Shown here: positions 1 to 11,544 of the stretch, in pieces
Layout: each line of letters opens with the position of its first letter
Numbering within the stretch: the first letter of the stretch is position 1
From: Entoloma clypeatum
Lineage: Eukaryota > Basidiomycota > Agaricomycetes > Agaricales > Entolomataceae
NCBI GenBank assembly: GCA_963565915.1
Contig: OY751489.1
Location: forward strand, 3,596,001 to 3,660,000
DNA length: 64,000 bases
Direction: 5' to 3'
The notes under the pieces: generated by a model
Database searches by the model: none
Told to the model about the DNA's origin: nothing
Seen by the model: only the letters and a program-made list of their open reading frames with translations
Made by a program: the position numbers and the translations under genes

Positions 1-380
1 GTGCCCAATGACTGTATTTGGTCTGTTGCTCGGTGGTGGTGAAGTTGGCGTAGATCTGCTGCTTTGAGTAGAACATGATGATGCGACTCTGGAATGTCTT
101 GATGTGAGCATCCTAATCAATCTTCTGTCTGAGGTCCTCCTTGAATGCAAAAGCTTTCGAGTTCATTCTGCTGGGTGTTGTAACATGCAATCTGGTGTTG
201 CCAAGCAAGATGAATGCTCTCTGCTATCTCGCCATGGTGGCGATGCTCGTTGTTGTCTAGTTCTTCATCAAGCACCTGCTGTAGGATGCGATGGATCTCC
301 AATTTGATGTACTGCTGGATGAGCATAAAATCTATACTGTCTCAAGGACTTAGCTCCTCCTGTCGGGCTTCTGGCATGGC
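1..380 (-). mobile_element. Gypsy-3 gag fragment (truncated copy)
   Basis: Read on the minus strand, this stretch matches the gag start of the complete Gypsy-3 element at about 62389-62830, including the peptide HGEIAESIHLA and the run LQQVLDEELDN. It lacks about 55 bp that Gypsy-3 has at about 62515-62570, which truncates the reading frame. It is cut by the window edge on the left and loses similarity at about 380. I see a decayed dispersed copy of the same family with no protein-coding capacity left. The 380-631 interval beyond it shows nothing I recognise. Confidence 0.75.
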
Positions 381-631
381 AATTAAACATCCACATAATC
401 ATTAATGTTGTATGTACAGATCAAGGTGCACTTGATCTATCGCATTCGCAATGTAGCAGCATCAAGTCTACCAAGACTGCCAGCAACGCGTGCAATGGCA
501 AGTCTCAGGGCTCATAACCTGTTGGAACAGCATACGATCACATCAACACTGGAGGTGATCACAGAAGATGTGTCGTCTTGCAGTCCTAGTATACTCTATG
601 CTATGCGCTACTAGTCATGTATCTACAATAG

Positions 632-1073
632 TGTAAGGGCAACCACTTTCACTTTTTACTTTACCTTTCCTTTCTTCCTTTCCTTTCTATTCCACCATCT
701 CCGACGTCCTCCGATCATATCCACTGTCTCCGCTGTCTCCGACATCTTATCCGCCTCTCTGCATCCGACGACTCCGCCCCCATCCGCTACTCCGCATGTC
801 GGATCGCATGTACTATCATTCATCTTGTTTCCATTCATCCCTCATCGCTACTCCTGATCATTGCTCATCATTCATGCATCTCGTTTTATCTCTTATTTCA
901 TATCTCATTTTACTATTTATCTCGCTAGCTTGCAGGGGAATCCTTAGAACTTTCTCTTCAGATCTCCCTTGCAAGGTGTGTGTTGTATTACTTATCAGAC
1001 TGCTCAATCTAAACTTTGGATCTCCCTTGCAAGTATCTGAGTTTGAGTCTTGGATCGTAAGGTCGCCCTTACA
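632..1073 (+). mobile_element. Solo LTR of Gypsy-1 family
   Basis: The sequence starts TGTAAGGGC and ends GCCCTTACA, and matches both LTRs of Gypsy-1 (19290-19722 and 24946-25378) over its full length, about 440 bp. Flanking pentamers are AATAG on the left and GATAG on the right, a near-perfect 5-bp target duplication. No internal element sequence is present, so this is a solo LTR left by LTR-LTR recombination. A pyrimidine-rich tract lies near its start, as in the other copies. Confidence 0.9.
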
Positions 1074-1514
1074 GATAGAGGGGAAGCCTTACTACTAACC
1101 TTTGAGAGGTGTTTGCAAGGTGGGGGTTACTCAGTAAGAGAATAAGGACAGTCTTATATACTAGTCTACTTGTTTGTACATTATTTGTACATCATGGGAT
1201 TGAGCACACGACACTATAGATGAAATATCTATAGGAGTTAAATTTGTTCAACACCTCTGGCTTACAAGGGACAGAAATTGGGTTTGAGGTGGATTCTAGG
1301 TTGTCATTCCATATAACATGAGTAAATACAGGTACTAAAGATGACTGGAATGTATCACCAATATTATTCAGTTCCTTGGGAGTATCTGAGGATTTGGTAT
1401 GATGTTTGGGCTCCAGAATGGACATGCAGGGTGTTTGAATTTGAGATCCTTCTTTGTTAGCTTCATCATTGCAACTGCAGTAAAGATCAATGAACAATGT
1501 ATATATGGAATATA
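1074..1514. other. Spacer without recognisable gene
   Basis: This lies between the solo LTR and Copia-1. A minus-strand open frame at 1192-1497 has no motif I recognise and no supporting splice structure. It ends with ATATA at 1510-1514, the left copy of the Copia-1 target duplication. Confidence 0.4.
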
Positions 1515-1673
1515 TGTTGACGCACGATCATACCACAGATGATCATCTGACAAGCCAAACAGTAATCAGTACATATAGTCGATAAACAGACATGACCAAA
1601 CATATGTACACACCCCAGATCACCTCCTCACTGGTCCGCTTCTAAGCGCATTCCTCACCCTTACCTATCAACA
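1515..1673 (+). repeat. Copia-1 5' LTR
   Basis: 159 bp with TG...CA ends. Compared with the 3' LTR it has lost six CpG dinucleotides, while five other CpG sites are kept in both. Confidence 0.95.
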
Positions 1674-1690
1674 GGTTATAGGCCCCGGCC
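1674..1690 (+). promoter_or_regulatory. Copia-1 primer binding site (putative)
   Basis: GGTTATAGGCCCC follows the 5' LTR directly. Copia-2 has GGTTATTGGGCCC at the same place (minus strand, just below 49391). Copia elements often prime from the anticodon arm of initiator tRNA-Met (GGTTATGAGCCC-like complement). The resemblance is partial, so the primer identity is inferred. Confidence 0.5.
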
Positions 1691-1802
1691 TGTAATTGAC
1701 CAGTGTAATCCACGAGGCTGTGTCGACAATATAGCTTGCTCTTTTTCTAATTCATCCTCCAAATTTTCATTCTGCTTATAACCCCATATTTCGACTTGGA
1801 AC

Positions 1803-2646
1803 ATGTATAACAACGCTTCTGGCTCATCTACTCAAGTTCCGGCTCAACCTCTCGCCCCATATCCACAACAAAATCAAGGTCACATTCCAACCCCACTATT
1901 TACTCCCATTTCACAGACCCCTCTGGCCGATGGCACCTTGACAAAAATTGACCTCTGAAATCTCGGCTCTCTCACTTGCGTTTCGAACCCCTTCAATGGC
2001 AAAAATTATCGCTCCTGGTGCGCGTCTATGCACATGCTCTTCGGGTCGATTGGTGTTCTCGGATATGTAACCGGGACTCTGCTCAAACCAGGCAGTGATC
2101 GGCCCCTAGATCAAGCAATCTGGGAGCAAAATGACTTCTCTATACAAACCCTTATTCATGAAAACATAAAGTCTCACCTGTCCTTTCATGTTGAGAGCGA
2201 GAAGTCAGCTAAATGCATGTGGGAAGCCCTTCAACAAGTTTACGATCCGAAGGGGCCCCATACTGCCATCCAAATACAACATTGATTATTCGAAACAAAG
2301 GCTTCCGAGGGGGATGACATTGCGAAACATCTGGACAAGTTAAAAGAAGTTCATGTAGCCTTTAAAAATGTGGATACGGACGACACGATGAGTGATACAA
2401 TATCATAGCTTCATCCCTACCCCCTACCTGGGACAACATTACTGACATTTATCTCGGGTATAGTAAAGACCCGAACGACAAACGTTCCATCTCCTCGCCA
2501 GCCTTTATGGGCTTTCTCAAAGAAAAGTATCGAACTTCGCAGGCTCGTGCCGACCACACTTTTGCCGCGACGACCTCTATACCGCACCGTCCTACTACCT
2601 CCACTACAAACCTCCTCGTCTGTCACCATCTCAACCTGTCACATCC
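1803..2646 (+). pseudogene. Copia-1 gag (broken)
   Basis: The frame opens with ATG at 1803 and encodes a Pro/Gln-rich start followed by a Copia-type gag domain: FNGKNYRSW at about 1993, then WEALQQVYDPKG at about 2219 and LFETKASEGDDIAKHLDKL near 2286. Gag forms the particle that packages element RNA in the cytoplasm. Two in-frame TGA codons (1956, 2283) sit where Arg CGA is expected from context (for example before LFETKAS). An indel near 2400 shifts the frame. The reading frame then continues into the zinc-knuckle segment that follows. Confidence 0.8.
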
Positions 2647-3531
2647 ATGTCCCTTGCTGCCCGTATTTCCAACAGTCCCAAAAAGTCAGGAAATTCAAAA
2701 CGTTGTGGTTACTGTAATATTCCCAGCCACACTTGGGATAATTGCCGATTTAAAGGTAAACTCAAATGTGTAAAGTGCGGGTACTGGGGCTGTGATCCGG
2801 CGAGATGCCGTGGCCGCCTCAAAAAACGCAAACGTGAGGCAGATGATAAAGACAAAGGAAAGAAACAGCCGCAAAAAGATGAAGTAACATCCATGGCATA
2901 CATCGAAGAAGTGGATGGTAACAGCGAGAAAGCATTACAAACCTATGTATCTAGTTATAGCTCAGGATGGTATTCTGAGTTAGACGAAATGGATGGGTCC
3001 TTCGTGGACCACAGTCGTTTTTATGATTGGTTGGCTGACTCGGTGACTACCTCTCACATAGTAAACTCACGTGATGCCTTCATCAGATATGAACCCCTTA
3101 ACAATGTAACTGTTCAAGGGGTGGCAGGCTGTAAAACCTTGCCTGAAGGACGCGGAACAGTTCAAATCAAGTCCGACGTAAATGGACAAAAACATATTCT
3201 ACAATTGATGGATGTATTATACATCCCCAATAACCCACAAAACTTATTTTCTATCGGTCGATGGGACAGGCATGGTGGTCATCTCAAAATTGATCATGCA
3301 AAACTATACATGCTTGACAAAAACGGTCAGCGTTTAATCGAGGGTGATAAAACAGAAAATAACCTTTATAAACTAAATTTCAAAATTCGAATGCCTACTC
3401 TTGAACAGGATTCATATCAAATTCTTGAACCCTCCAAGCAACCAGCCCGACCAAAAAAACTTTGCCAGACTGGGAGACATGGCACCGTCGTTTTGGTCAT
3501 ATTGGATATAGTGGCCTTCAAAAAATGGTAG
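2647..3531 (+). CDS. Copia-1 zinc knuckle and aspartic protease segment
   Basis: The open frame (294 codons) starts within gag. A CCHC-like knuckle, CGYCNIPSHTWDNC, lies at residues 21-34, followed by a second Cys cluster (CVKCGYWGCDPARC) and a Lys/Arg-rich basic stretch. The protease core is WLADSVTTSHIVNSRDAF at about residue 130. The active-site triad is thus DSV rather than the usual DSG/DTG, so a catalytic-loop Gly is missing, unless this clade normally has DSATT. A GAG-pre-integrase region (VLYIPNNPQNLFSIGR) follows. The true frame leaves this ORF near 3455 in an A-run, where a 1-nt shift separates it from the integrase; the last ~25 residues are out of frame. Confidence 0.75.
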   Translation: MSLAARISNSPKKSGNSKRCGYCNIPSHTWDNCRFKGKLKCVKCGYWGCDPARCRGRLKKRKREADDKDKGKKQPQKDEVTSMAYIEEVDGNSEKALQTYVSSYSSGWYSELDEMDGSFVDHSRFYDWLADSVTTSHIVNSRDAFIRYEPLNNVTVQGVAGCKTLPEGRGTVQIKSDVNGQKHILQLMDVLYIPNNPQNLFSIGRWDRHGGHLKIDHAKLYMLDKNGQRLIEGDKTENNLYKLNFKIRMPTLEQDSYQILEPSKQPARPKKLCQTGRHGTVVLVILDIVAFKKW

Positions 3532-6173
3532 ACGACGGCCTCGTAACCGGCCTTGATATTGACTTGAAAAGCCCAAAACCGGACTGCGTGGCATGTACTA
3601 TGGCTAAACAGACTGTTAGGCCATTTCCCAAAGATGCACCGCGACGTGCAACAAAACCTGGGCAGATAACTCATCTTGATGTTGTTGGTCCCATGCCCGT
3701 AACATCGCTACAAGGAAATAACTATTTTCTTGATCTTGTTGATGAATTCACACATGTGACAACTGTAAAAGGTCTGGCAAAAAAGAGTGATGCGACGCAG
3801 AAAGTCACGGATTACCTTACCTACCTAGAGACACATAGCATGACCCCCGAAGAGATCCGAATTGATGGGGGAGGTGAATTTAAAGATCTAATCGAATGGT
3901 GTCAGAAGGAAGGCATAGGAATCCAACTTACAGCACCATATTCATCCTCTCAAAATGGCATTGCTGAACATAACAATTGGACGCTGCAAGAACTTACGAG
4001 AGCTATGATAGCTGCTCAAAATCTCAGACCATACCTCTGGGAATATGCAGTTCTACTACATGTGGCATATATCCGTAATCGGGCGTATACTTGAACTCTA
4101 AAAAATGTTACACCAATTGAAAAATGGTCCAACGAAAAACCAAATGTCACACACCTTCGTGAATTTGGCGCGCCGGTGTGGATTTTACGGCAAGGTAACA
4201 AGAGGAAGGGAAAATTTGACCCTTGTTCAACCAAAAAGATCTTCATTGGTTTCGAAGATGGGTCCAATTCAGTAAAATATCTTGATCCCGAAACAAGGAG
4301 AGTACTCACCTCTTGTAACTTTCGTTTCGTCTCTGCCTCTGACGAAAACCCTCCACCAATTGAAGGTATCAAAATAGAACTCTCTCCAGATATTTTATCT
4401 GAGGGGGAGGAAAACGAGGGACACAGTCAAACGATTGACATGTCGGAAGCTAATAAAAGAAACAGAGATCCTTCTGAGGAACCCCAAATTTCTTGAAAGA
4501 AGCCACGCCTTGATTATAACAGGCTAAACGAACCCTGGAGATTCCCAGATGAAGAAGAAACAAACGAAATAACCCTTACCTCTGCCGACATCATATATCA
4601 TGCTTTTTCAGAAACCCCTCTCAGCGGCAATGATCCCAAGTCCCTAAAAGATGCTTGCAACTCCCCTGAATGGCCCGAATGGAAGAAAGCGATTGACACC
4701 AAACTTCGTCAACTATCAGAAAAATGGACCTGGGAGTTTGTTGATAAATCGCCGGATGTCAAACCAATACCTAATAAATGGGTACTCACAAAAAAGCATA
4801 ATAAAGAGGGAAAATTAATCAAATATAAGGCAAGATTAGTAGCAAAAGGATTTGCCCAATGCCTGGGGCAAGACTTTAATGAAACATATGCACCTGTCAT
4901 TCGCCTTGAAACGATCAGGGCAATTGCGGCACTTGTGCCAAAATTAGGGTTAAAAGTCCAACAAATGGACGTAAAAGGTGCCTACCTAAATGGTAACCTG
5001 CAGAAACGAGTCTATATGAAACAGCCTGTGGGTTATGATGATGGAACTCACCGAATATGCCGTCTCATCAAAACTATCTATGGCTTGAAACAAGCTGGCC
5101 GCGAGTGGAACATCAAGCTCGACCGACGATTAAAGTCGATTGGATTCAGGCCGTTGTGGTCTGATCCTTGCGTGTACATTCGACGGATGCACAACAAACT
5201 CGAAATCATTACTGTCTGGGTTGACGACCTACTTATTTTTACGATGACGGATGAACTGATGAAGAAAATGAAGCTTGAATTATCATCTATTCTTGAATTA
5301 ACGGACATGGGGAATCCTGCCAAAATCGTCGGTATTGAAATTACACAAACTGACGATGCAATAACGTTAACTCAAAAACAATACATCAAAAGCATTTTAC
5401 GTACTCACAGTATGCAGGATGTGAACCCCGTCTGAACTCCCCTTGATCCAAATATCATCCTCGAACCTAACCCAGAAACACATGCATATAACGCCAGCAA
5501 CTCATATGCCAATATAATTGGTTCCCTCCAATTCCTAGCAACCGCTACTCATCCTGATATTTCATTTGCAGTCAACCGTCTTGCTGCATATGTAGGAAAC
5601 CCAAGCGCTTCGCATTACATGGCAGCTAAACGCGTACTTCATTATCTTGCTGGAACAAAAAACTGTGGCATTATGTACCATAAGGGGGAGGAGACAGCAA
5701 AATCTCCATTTCATGGTTGTGCAGATGCTGCATATGCAAACACTGATGATTGTCATTCAACTTTGGGATATGTCTTCTTGAATAGTGGCGGCGCGATAAC
5801 CTGGGGATCTCGAAAACAAACTATTGTTGCCCTATCATCCACGGAAGCTGAATATGTTGCATTATCAGAAGCTGGACGAGAACTCATCTGGCTGAAAACT
5901 CTATACGAAGAGTTAGGCTTCCCAACAGCAGACCCTATCCTTCTCCTGGGCGACAACAACGGCTCCATCGCAATGGCTAAAAAGCCCATATTCCATAAAC
6001 GATCCAAACATATCGAAATTCAGTGGCACTGGATTCGTCAACAAATTGAACTTGGACATATAACCTTACAAGATTGTCGGGACCCCCAACAGACTGCCGA
6101 TATTCTAACCAAAGCACTACCTCCACCCAAATTCACTCAACATCGCTACGAGCTCGGGATATCCATAGCTTGA
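3462..6173 (+). pseudogene. Copia-1 pol: integrase, reverse transcriptase, RNase H
   Basis: One reading frame runs 3462-6173, interrupted only by TGA at 4092, 4494 and 5433, each where an Arg CGA fits. In order: the zinc-binding H-H-C-C start (WHRRFGH, CVACTMAK), integrase core with HLDVVGP, IDGGGEF and NGIAEHN supplying the D-D-E residues (about 3680-3975), a C-terminal domain (FGAPVW at about 4167), RT with NKWVLTKKH, MDVKGAYLNG and WVDDLLIF (the catalytic Asp box, 5218-5240), and RNase H with CADAAYAN, SSTEAEYVALSEA and LGDNNGSIAMA (5720-5970). The catalytic residues are visible; the stops alone make it inactive. The 3' LTR follows 8 bp later. Confidence 0.92.
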
Positions 6174-6180
6174 GGGGGAG
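6171..6180 (+). promoter_or_regulatory. Copia-1 polypurine tract
   Basis: TGAGGGGGAG lies immediately before the 3' LTR. The same GAGGGGGAG precedes the 3' LTR of Copia-2 at 52937-52945. It primes plus-strand DNA synthesis in Copia elements. Confidence 0.85.
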
Positions 6181-6339
6181 TGTTGACGCACGATCGTACC
6201 GCAGACGATCATCTGACAAGCCAAACGGTAATCAGTACATATAGTCGATAAACAGACATGACCAAACATATGTACACACCCCAGATCGCCTCCTCACTGG
6301 TCCGCTTCTAAGCGCATTCCTCGCCCTTACCTATCAACA
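6181..6339 (+). repeat. Copia-1 3' LTR
   Basis: 159 bp, TG...CA, followed by the target duplication ATATA. It keeps all eleven CpG sites of the pair, six of which are mutated in the 5' LTR. Confidence 0.95.
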
Positions 6340-6344
6340 ATATA

Positions 6345-6855
6345 TACCACAAACCTTGAGGTTTTGGACAAACATCTTTTTTCAGCTTTGCAAGGTCCTC
6401 CAGTTTTGTGAAATAATTGGCCTTTTGAGCACTTCTTCTGAGTTTTTCCTGACATGCTCATTGATGGCGGCCAAACCCACAAATTTTCCACAACTGTTTG
6501 CATTGGAGAAGGCACAGCATGTCCGTCAATACTTGATGATACTCAGGTGATCTGGGGAACATCAACAGTGATAACCCATGACTTTGATTACCAACACAAA
6601 TCACCAGTTTTCAATTAGATACAACCAGGTTGTATGCCGGTTATCACTGAAGCCCTGGCCACAATTTTTCTGACAATGGGAGCCAAGAGAAAATGTGGTG
6701 TAATACAAAGGACCAGTGTATTACTATATATATGAGATTCTCTTCTCTGTCTGAAAAAAAAATAACATACCTGCAAGCAAGGTCTCGGCCACCAGAGGCG
6801 GCATTTACTCTAGTCAATAGATTTTTGTGAAAATGCTGAAGCTTTGAAGGATAGT
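6345..6855. other. Spacer without recognisable gene
   Basis: No convincing open frame or motif on either strand. It is AT-rich in part (an ATATAT run near 6726) and separates Copia-1 from the foldback element. Confidence 0.4.
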
Positions 6856-8013
6856 AAGTACTATCGTTAACCCAGTTATGCATCACTTTTATAGATGGGC
6901 CTCTAGCTTTACGTAGACATATCCAAATTCTATAATTTCTGCACCATTCGAAAGCCTGTCATCTCTGCTTCAAGACCGTAGTAACAATCTTGAGGGGATG
7001 TGGAGGAGAACAAGTGCTAGAGATGGAATCTTGAAGGGTTCGAACTTATGGGGAGATGCATCACCTGTCACGATTGAGTCACAAACATGCCGCTTCAGCA
7101 GGGGGACATGCATCACGCACTCGCACATGGATCCTGAGTTTAAACTCTAAACTGCATCGTCTCCGCTGCCCGATTGTCACACCTCACCTTTTTATGGTTG
7201 CGTCTCGTGTCTATGCCTCTACAAATGTATATTTCACTTGTAATACAATTGGACAGGGTTGTGCTCGAAGGATCAGCAATTTCTTCTTATTTCTGAGCAC
7301 AAACAGTGTGAAATATGCTTTTTCAGAGCACTTTTTGAGCCACAGAACAAGCCCTCAACCTGGAGTACAGAAATATAATGGTCTCAACTATTCTACCATG
7401 TGTAACAATGCTTGATCTTGACATCCCAAGGCCCCGATGTGGATTGTGGTGCTGGGGGAGGTCAATCAGTGGGTGATGCATCACTACGTGGGTAAATTTT
7501 GAGTGATGCATCACCACTGATTCACCCCCTCAAGCACCACAACCCACATTGAGTCCTCAGGATGTCAAGATCAAGTATTGCCGTGTATTGTAGAATAGGT
7601 TAGACCAATTTATCTCTGTTTTACATGTTGAGAGCTTGTCCTGTAGCTCAAAAATGGCTTGGAGAAAGCGTATTTCATATCTTTCATGCTCAGAAATATT
7701 GAAAAAATGCAGATCCTTCATGTATAACTCTCTCCAAGTGGAAGCCAAGTGAAACATACATTCTTAGAGGTATAGATACAAGGTGCAGCCGTAAAAAAGG
7801 TCAGGGACATGTTTGTGACATGAGTGTAACAGTGATGCAGAATTCTGTCTTTAGCACATCTTGTACTGAATATATTCCCAAGATTGTTGGTGCCATCTTA
7901 AAGCAGAGATGACAAGCTTTCAAATGGTGCAAGATTTAAGAAATTTGGATGTGCCTATGTGAAACTAGAGGCCCATCTATAAAAGTGATGCATCACTGGG
8001 TTAACGATAGTAC
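6856..8013. repeat. Large foldback (palindromic) element upstream of the helicase gene
   Basis: The two halves are imperfect inverted complements around a centre near 7490. TAGTACTATCGTTAACCCAG-like sequence at 6860-6880 recurs inverted at 7997-8013, GATGGGCCTCTAG at 6894 recurs inverted at 7964-7978, and CTTGATCTTGAC at 7411 recurs inverted at 7563-7575. The arms are about 550 bp each. The 12-bp palindrome GTGATGCATCAC or close variants occurs at least six times (near 6880, 7053, 7106, 7471, 7503, 7985). No ORF of interest lies inside. It could be a non-autonomous DNA transposon or a foldback element. Its right end is only about 118 bp from the helicase start codon. Confidence 0.75.
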
Positions 8014-8130
8014 TAGCCTTCATCTGAGTCACAAATATTTGCTTACATCTCCAACTTCGGTTTTGGGATCTCCAACTTTGAACGGGGCTATTGGATCCTG
8101 TCCTGTGAGAAGGGAGAGAAAGCCACGCAG

Positions 8131-10663
8131 ATGGCGGCGTCGTTGCAGGAGCAGCGGAAGCAGCTTCCTATTGCACAAGGTGTGGCGCATTGAGTCTTGT
8201 TTTTGTTAGACCACTAAACCTTGACTGACTGACAGGCAGGACGGCCCTCATTGATGAGATACGGAACAACGATGTCACCGTCCTCCTGGGTGAGACGGGC
8301 TCAGGAAAAACTACCCGTGAGTAAACTACCGGTCTGTTTGAGCCGTCCGCTAATCGTCATCTTGACCTAGAGGTCCCGCAATACATTCTCGAGTCTGGCC
8401 TCTCAGGCAGCGGTATGATCGCCGTCACCCAGCCCCGCAAAGTCGCCGCGACCTCCCTTGCATCGCGCGTCGCGGCCGAAAAGGGAAGCTCCGTCGGGAA
8501 GCTCGTCGGGTATTCGGTGCGGTTTGACGAGTGCTCGGGCGGGGAGACGCGCATCAAGTTCATGACGGACGGGATGATCGTGCGGGAGCTGCTGTCGGAT
8601 CCGCTGTTGAGCGCGTATAGCGTTGTGGTGGTGGATGAGGCACATGAGAGGACGTTGAGGACGGATTTGTTGGTTGCGAATTTGAAGAGGATACAGAAGG
8701 AGAGGAACGGGGGTGCGGGGAAGGAGGACGAGGGGAAGAGGAAGGGGAAATGGAGGGAGGAAGGGTCGGGCCCGTTGAAGATTGTGGTTATGAGTGCGAC
8801 GCTGGATGCGGAGAAGTTTGCCAATTTTTTTCACAAGTGCGTGGTCTTCTGTTCACAGGTCGCGATGAACTGACGAGGAGTTTTGGCAGTGCCAAGATCA
8901 TATATGTGAAAGGGAGGCAGCACCCTGTCAAGATTTACTACTCTTCGGAAGCCCAGACCGACTATGTGGATTCTGCGATGCGGACTTTCTTCCAGATACA
9001 TTTAGACCAGCCTCAAGGAGATGTTTTGATATTCTTACCAGGTTCGGCTCTGTTCTTCTAAGCATTCGTTTTTCTCTTATATTCGTTTCGTTCAGGCCAA
9101 GAAGATATTGAAAGTTTGGAAAAGTCCATCGGGTTATTTGCACGCCAACTGCCGAAAGAGGAGGAAGATGTGATTCTTCCAGCTTAACTGGAACTTGGCT
9201 CGTCCTATCTGAACTCTCTGTCCACTGTTAGGTACTAATATGTCTGATGTACGCCGCGCAAGCTCCCGGCCAAAACGCGAAAGTTTTTGCGACAACCCCA
9301 CCCAATACAAGAAAATGTATACTGGCGACAAATATTGCGGAGACGTCTATCACGGTACCAGGTGTGAAATATGTTATTGATACCGGAATGTGCAAGGAGA
9401 AGAGATACCTAGCTCGGGATACCGGTGGGGGTGAGTCCAGGATTTCTCCATTTTGCAGAGCTGACGAGGTATAGGGTTTGATACCCTATTGACACGACCA
9501 ATCACAAAATCATCGGCTATGCAACGTACGGGGCGTGCTGGACGAGAGGTAAGTCCCTACTGCACATTCTCGATAATTATTGACACCGTTGTAGGGTCCA
9601 GGCATATGTTTTAGACTCTATACAGAGGCAACTTATAATAACATGGCGGTCACTCCTGAGCCAGAGATTATGCGTGTCAGTTTGACTTCGAGCATGCTGC
9701 AACTCAAATGTTTGGGCCAAGATCTGGAAAATCAGGATCTGATGGACGTGCCTGATGGCGACTCGAGTAAGTATACCTTCCCTCGTCGTATTCCCTCGTG
9801 AGGTGCTGACGAAGGCGGAAGTCATCTCGGCACTCAAGACCCTTTGGCTGCTCGAGGCCATCGATGGCGATAGGGAGCTGACTCCACTCGGTCGACAAAT
9901 GGCTTTCTTCCCTCTTGAACCCGTCCACGCTCGCGCCATCCTCGCGTCCAGAGACAACGGGTGCACACTCGAAGTCCTCGACATCATTTCCGTCCTCTCC
10001 GCCTCATCCAAGCTCTTTGTTGACATCACTGAGCAGCGCGATACTGCCGCGGAAGCGCGCAAGATGTTCAGGCACGCGTCGGGGGACCACCTCACCGTGC
10101 TCAACGCCGTTCGTGCGTACGCCGATTTTGCTTCGGGGGGGAGCACTGGGAAGGCCACGAGGAGGGAGTGGTGCAGGAAACATTTTTTGAACGAGCGGAC
10201 GTTGCTGGAGGCGGCGGAGATCAGGGATCAGCTGAGAGGGGTGTGTGAGAGGATGGGAATGGATTGGAAGGTGTCGTGTGGGGAGAGAGAGGAGCCTGTG
10301 GTGAAGAGTTTGGCGTGTGGGTTGGCGCAGAATTCGGCTTTTTTGCAGCCGGACGGGTCGTATAAGCAGACTATGGGTCATGCGGTTGGCATTCGATTTT
10401 TTTTTCTTTGGGTGTTTTTTTTTCATGATTGATTGATTTGGACAGGTGGTGAAGATTCATCCGGGATCGATTTTGTGCGAGAAGAAGGTGCCTGCGATCG
10501 TATACGATGAACTGGTATCTGTCCCTTCATTTTTGGACGATGATGTGGTTATTGACTCTTGTGCAAAAAGATATTTACGAATCAGATATATGCCCGTGGG
10601 GTTTCTTCTGTGCCGAAATCGGTGTTCGCAGGGATTGGGGCCCTCAATCGCAGGGTGGCTTGA
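8131..10663 (+). CDS. DEAH-box RNA helicase, DHX33/Dhr2-like, 11 exons
   Basis: Exons by reading frame and GT-AG borders: 8131-8179, 8236-8316, 8371-8836, 8890-9041, 9096-9169, 9232-9430, 9475-9548, 9595-9766, 9822-10384, 10446-10514, 10571-10663, giving 663 residues. Helicase motifs in order: I GETGSGKTT, Ia TQPRKVAA, II DEAH (in VVVDEAHERT), III SAT (VVMSATLDAEKF), IV VLIFLPGQEDIE, V ILATNIAETSIT, VI QRTGRAGREGPG. Helicase-associated and OB-fold regions follow (LTPLGRQMAFFPLEP; KIHPGSILC). The protein would unwind RNA with ATP; yeast Dhr2 and animal DHX33 act in ribosomal RNA processing in the nucleolus. The short N-terminus starting MAASLQEQRKQLPIA fits this subfamily; other DEAH members such as DHX35/DHX40 are possible. 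ATG 8131 is chosen because it opens the QRKQLPI motif. No stop or frameshift: it appears functional, unlike its surroundings. Confidence 0.93.
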
Positions 10664-11480
10664 GCTCGAGGTGGATCGACTCCAGCCCATGGTCTTCTGC
10701 CATCGGTAATACCTATGTCGAACGCTTTTGTAATAGCGACAGGCCAGGCCTGTATTTTACATGTCGAGAAAACGAGCAACGACTCACATGTACCAGCCGG
10801 CGTGCAACTGGTTCCTCGTGGAGTGCCAATCATGAGCTGGTGTGGGTGTCAGCGAAGATGTGAAGGTCGCAATAAAGATCATACGAAGATGCACGTCGGG
10901 TGAGGCAGCGAGGAAGAAGCTCAGAAAGGTCTGTGGTTCAAATGATCCAAACTTTAGCTGGTGCCAAAGACAATGCAACAGACTTTGTGCACCTTTCCAA
11001 AAGTTATGGCAAAATATCATATTTTTCAAAGCACATGGGCATGTGAAAATTCATATTTTGCATCTTCTGTGTTCGTGAAAAATACACACCCCTGGCAGGG
11101 GACTATACACCCACGAATGTAGACAATTGTATTTACAAAAGCACAAATAAACTATGGCAAATTATGCATGTGGGGAATGATTCTAAATTAGTAGTTAAAT
11201 TACTGTCTGGGCAACTGCCGAAGAATGTAGACAATAAAGTCATCACAACGCTATCCTAATACAGTATGTACTCTAGGTGTAACAGTTATGTTACAGGAGC
11301 CTCTTAGTGTGTTGCATGCACAGAGTCAGACCAATGGTAGATTGGTAGCTACAGATGCATATGAAGAGGGCTTTTTGTGATGTGACAGTCACAGCTACTA
11401 TAAGAGGGGAATAGTACCCCCTGTGGGTACCATTCCTAAGCCCAGCCCCATTACATACCCCCTTTTGAGATTGCTGCTCA
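10664..11480. other. Spacer without recognisable gene
   Basis: This is the helicase 3' flank. It is AT-rich with no coding signal I can support; short open frames on both strands lack motifs. Confidence 0.4.
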
Positions 11481-11543
11481 GATGCCTTCAGAGTTTTGAC
11501 GCAGATGAGAACATGTTTCAGATGCCTTCAGAGTTTTGATGCG
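11479..11543 (+). repeat. Short tandem duplication
   Basis: CAGATGCCTTCAGAGTTTTG occurs twice with nearly the same neighbours (starts about 11478 and 11519), about 41 bp apart. Confidence 0.7.
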
Positions 11544-11544
11544 G

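Larger units (their letters stand above)
1515..6339 (+). mobile_element. Copia-1: full-length Ty1/Copia retrotransposon, inactive
   Basis: Two 159-bp LTRs (TGTTGACG...TATCAACA) enclose gag, protease, integrase, reverse transcriptase and RNase H in Copia order (integrase before RT). The element is flanked by a perfect 5-bp target duplication, ATATA at 1510-1514 and 6340-6344. LTR identity is 153/159; all six differences are CpG in the 3' LTR and CpA or TpG in the 5' LTR. The coding frame is broken by TGA codons at 1956, 2283, 4092, 4494 and 5433 and by frameshifts near 2400 and 3455, so it is dead, although termini and target duplication are intact. Confidence 0.95.

Noticed and set aside
8357..8834. 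Minus-strand ORFs of 143-155 residues opposite the helicase
   Set aside because: Shadow frames of the GC-rich helicase exon 3; the plus strand carries the helicase motifs.
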